Below are positions 62,826-64,000 of a stretch of 64,000 nucleotides of DNA, in pieces; position 1 is the stretch's first letter; every line of letters starts with the position of its first letter. A model generated the notes under the pieces. It saw nothing but the letters and a program-made list of their open reading frames with translations, ran no database searches and was not told the DNA's origin. A program made the translations under genes and the position numbers. The stretch lies in assembly GCA_937896505.1 (NCBI GenBank), contig CALBNP010000063.1, positions 28,888 through 92,887 of the forward strand, in the 5' to 3' direction. This DNA is from an uncultured Bacteroidales bacterium (lineage in GTDB: Bacteria; Bacteroidota; Bacteroidia; Bacteroidales; F082).

Positions 62826-63922
62826 AAATATTAGTCCAATTATCCCATCCTGCCCATTTCCATTTATATAAGAATGCCATTGTGAATTGGCAAAAAGATG
62901 GAAATGAGGTGTTTGTCTTGATAAAATCAAAAGATATTCTTGAAGAATTGATGCAAAAATCAGGAATACCTTATTATAATATTCTCCCTGTTGCACATCG
63001 TAAAAGCAGATATGGGATTTTGCTGGATATGTTTGTGCGGGAATGGAGGATGATTAGGTTTGTAAAGAAACATAAGATTGATATGCTGACTGGATCGACT
63101 GTTGAAGTCGCTCACGTTTCATGGCTTTTGCGGAAGTTCTCTGTGAATACAGGCGAGGATGATATGTCGGTTGTTCCCACGTTTGCAAAGGTCGCAAGAA
63201 ATACGGTGCAATCTTATCTAGTTCCTATGGTTTGCGATAATGGTATATATGAAAACAAAACCATTAAATACGCGAGTTATCATGAACTTGCATATTTGCA
63301 CCCGAACCATTTTGCTCCAAACAAAAAAGTCGTTGAAAAGTATTTCTCAGCTGATAAACCATATTTCATCTTGCGCTTTGCTCAACTGAAGGCTTATCAC
63401 GATTTGGATGCTAAGGCGCATGGTATCAATACGGAAATTGCCCAGCATCTTATAGATCAACTTAAACCGTATGGTGATATTTATATCACTTCAGAACGTG
63501 AACTGGAACCTCAGTTTGAACAATATCGTATTCAAATCAATCCATTGGATATGCATCATGTGATGGCGTTTGCTCAGCTTTATATTGGCGACAGTCAGAC
63601 GATGGCGGCTGAATCGGGTGTGCTTGGTGTGCCTTTTGTCCGCTTCAATGATTTTGTCGGTAAAATCGGCTACCTGAGAGAACTTGAGGATGTCTATCAT
63701 CTTGGATATGGCATTAAAACCGATGAGGTTGAACAACTTTACAATACTGTTGATGATTTGTTGTCTATGCCAAATAGAGTAGAGGTGTTCCAAGAACGTC
63801 GTCAGAAGATGTTGTCGGAGAAGATTGACTATGCACAGTTCCTTACTTGGTTCATTGAGAATTATCCTGAGTCGAAACAAATCATGAAAGAAAATCCTGA
63901 TTATCAATACAGATTCAAATAA
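62822..63922 (+). CDS. DUF354-type glycosyltransferase-like protein
   Basis: 366 residues, GT-B outline. ILVQLSHPAHFHLYKNAIVNWQKDGNEVFVL matches the DUF354 group, which is related to WecB and MurG folds; IGDSQTMAAESGVLGVPFVRFNDF is the C-terminal conserved block. Often located beside wecB-type epimerases, as here. Activity not established. Confidence 0.8.
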   Translation: MKILVQLSHPAHFHLYKNAIVNWQKDGNEVFVLIKSKDILEELMQKSGIPYYNILPVAHRKSRYGILLDMFVREWRMIRFVKKHKIDMLTGSTVEVAHVSWLLRKFSVNTGEDDMSVVPTFAKVARNTVQSYLVPMVCDNGIYENKTIKYASYHELAYLHPNHFAPNKKVVEKYFSADKPYFILRFAQLKAYHDLDAKAHGINTEIAQHLIDQLKPYGDIYITSERELEPQFEQYRIQINPLDMHHVMAFAQLYIGDSQTMAAESGVLGVPFVRFNDFVGKIGYLRELEDVYHLGYGIKTDEVEQLYNTVDDLLSMPNRVEVFQERRQKMLSEKIDYAQFLTWFIENYPESKQIMKENPDYQYRFK

Positions 63923-63924
63923 TC

Positions 63925-64000
63925 ATGCAACATATCACACTCATAGCGGGCGCACGCCCGAACTTCATGAAGATTGCTCCGCTGATTCATGCCATCCAAA
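63925..64000 (+). CDS. wecB: UDP-N-acetylglucosamine 2-epimerase, first 25 codons (cut by window edge)
   Basis: Starts at ATG 63925, 2 bases after the previous stop. ITLIAGARPNFMKIAPLIHA is the characteristic N-terminus of non-hydrolysing UDP-GlcNAc 2-epimerases, which make UDP-ManNAc. A WbpI-type diacetamido-uronic-acid epimerase begins similarly and would fit the WbpD/WbpE genes upstream; the visible part cannot tell them apart. Confidence 0.82.
   Translation, partial: MQHITLIAGARPNFMKIAPLIHAIQ

Overview
The window looks like a chromosomal piece of a Bacteroidota genome, most likely Bacteroidales. The reasons are a PorX-type regulator (the T9SS response regulator with a PglZ domain), several TAnnTTTG -7 promoter boxes of the Bacteroidota sigma factor close upstream of starts, very frequent ATGA start/stop overlaps, and a large ABC-transporter-type surface polysaccharide locus. 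All genes except the first (patatin, cut by the left edge) lie on the + strand.

Layout. 1-5.6 kb is a conserved housekeeping part: a patatin-like lipase (minus strand), porX, tsaE, a nucleotidyltransferase/HEPN pair, aroB and aroA. 5.8-9.6 kb carries a LutA-like Fe-S protein, a WbpD/WlbB-type N-acetyltransferase, a WbpE/PorR-type aminotransferase and an initiating sugar-phosphate transferase. From 9.9 kb to the right edge runs one polysaccharide (O-antigen or capsule) locus: two Wzm-like permeases (9.9-11.6 kb), their Wzt-like ATPase only at 32.5 kb, nucleotide-sugar genes for dTDP-amino sugars (wecE, a second DegT enzyme), GDP-perosamine (gmd at 20.9 kb, per at 49.9 kb), CDP-4-keto-6-deoxyglucose (rfbF, rfbG) and probably a branched sugar (split transketolase plus a reductase/epimerase). 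There are about 16 glycosyltransferases, several multi-pass membrane enzymes, and modifying enzymes (hexapeptide acyltransferases, MaoC-like hydratases, ATP-grasp ligases, a FemAB-like protein, a deacetylase, an O-acyltransferase). The right edge enters wecB. No Wzx or Wzy is recognised, which fits ABC-dependent export.

The locus is a mosaic of ATGA-coupled gene cassettes interrupted by genes that have no obvious sugar role: a HipA-like kinase with a small partner, a frameshifted AAA ATPase with a nuclease-like tail, and three separate AlbA_2/GHKL-ATPase/winged-helix genes (at 17.8, 23.1 and 29.0 kb). The three AlbA_2 genes are the most striking part. Each has an in-frame tandem repeat in the linker before the winged helix (three 7-residue units, four KTTT, five SSEK). 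Two of them are flanked by duplicated pieces of the neighbouring gene, with the right-hand copy touching the stop codon of the AlbA_2 gene. This looks like repeated single-gene insertion into polysaccharide operons by a mechanism with no transposase or integrase in sight. The third is frameshifted in a run of seven A.

Other structural marks of shuffling are: two arrays of hairpin-forming repeats that bracket a two-gene cassette (per plus a glycosyltransferase), a 19-bp identical start region shared by two unrelated neighbouring genes, truncated gene relics, and a ~41-bp dispersed repeat at two module ends. No tRNA, rRNA, CRISPR array, transposase or integrase was seen.
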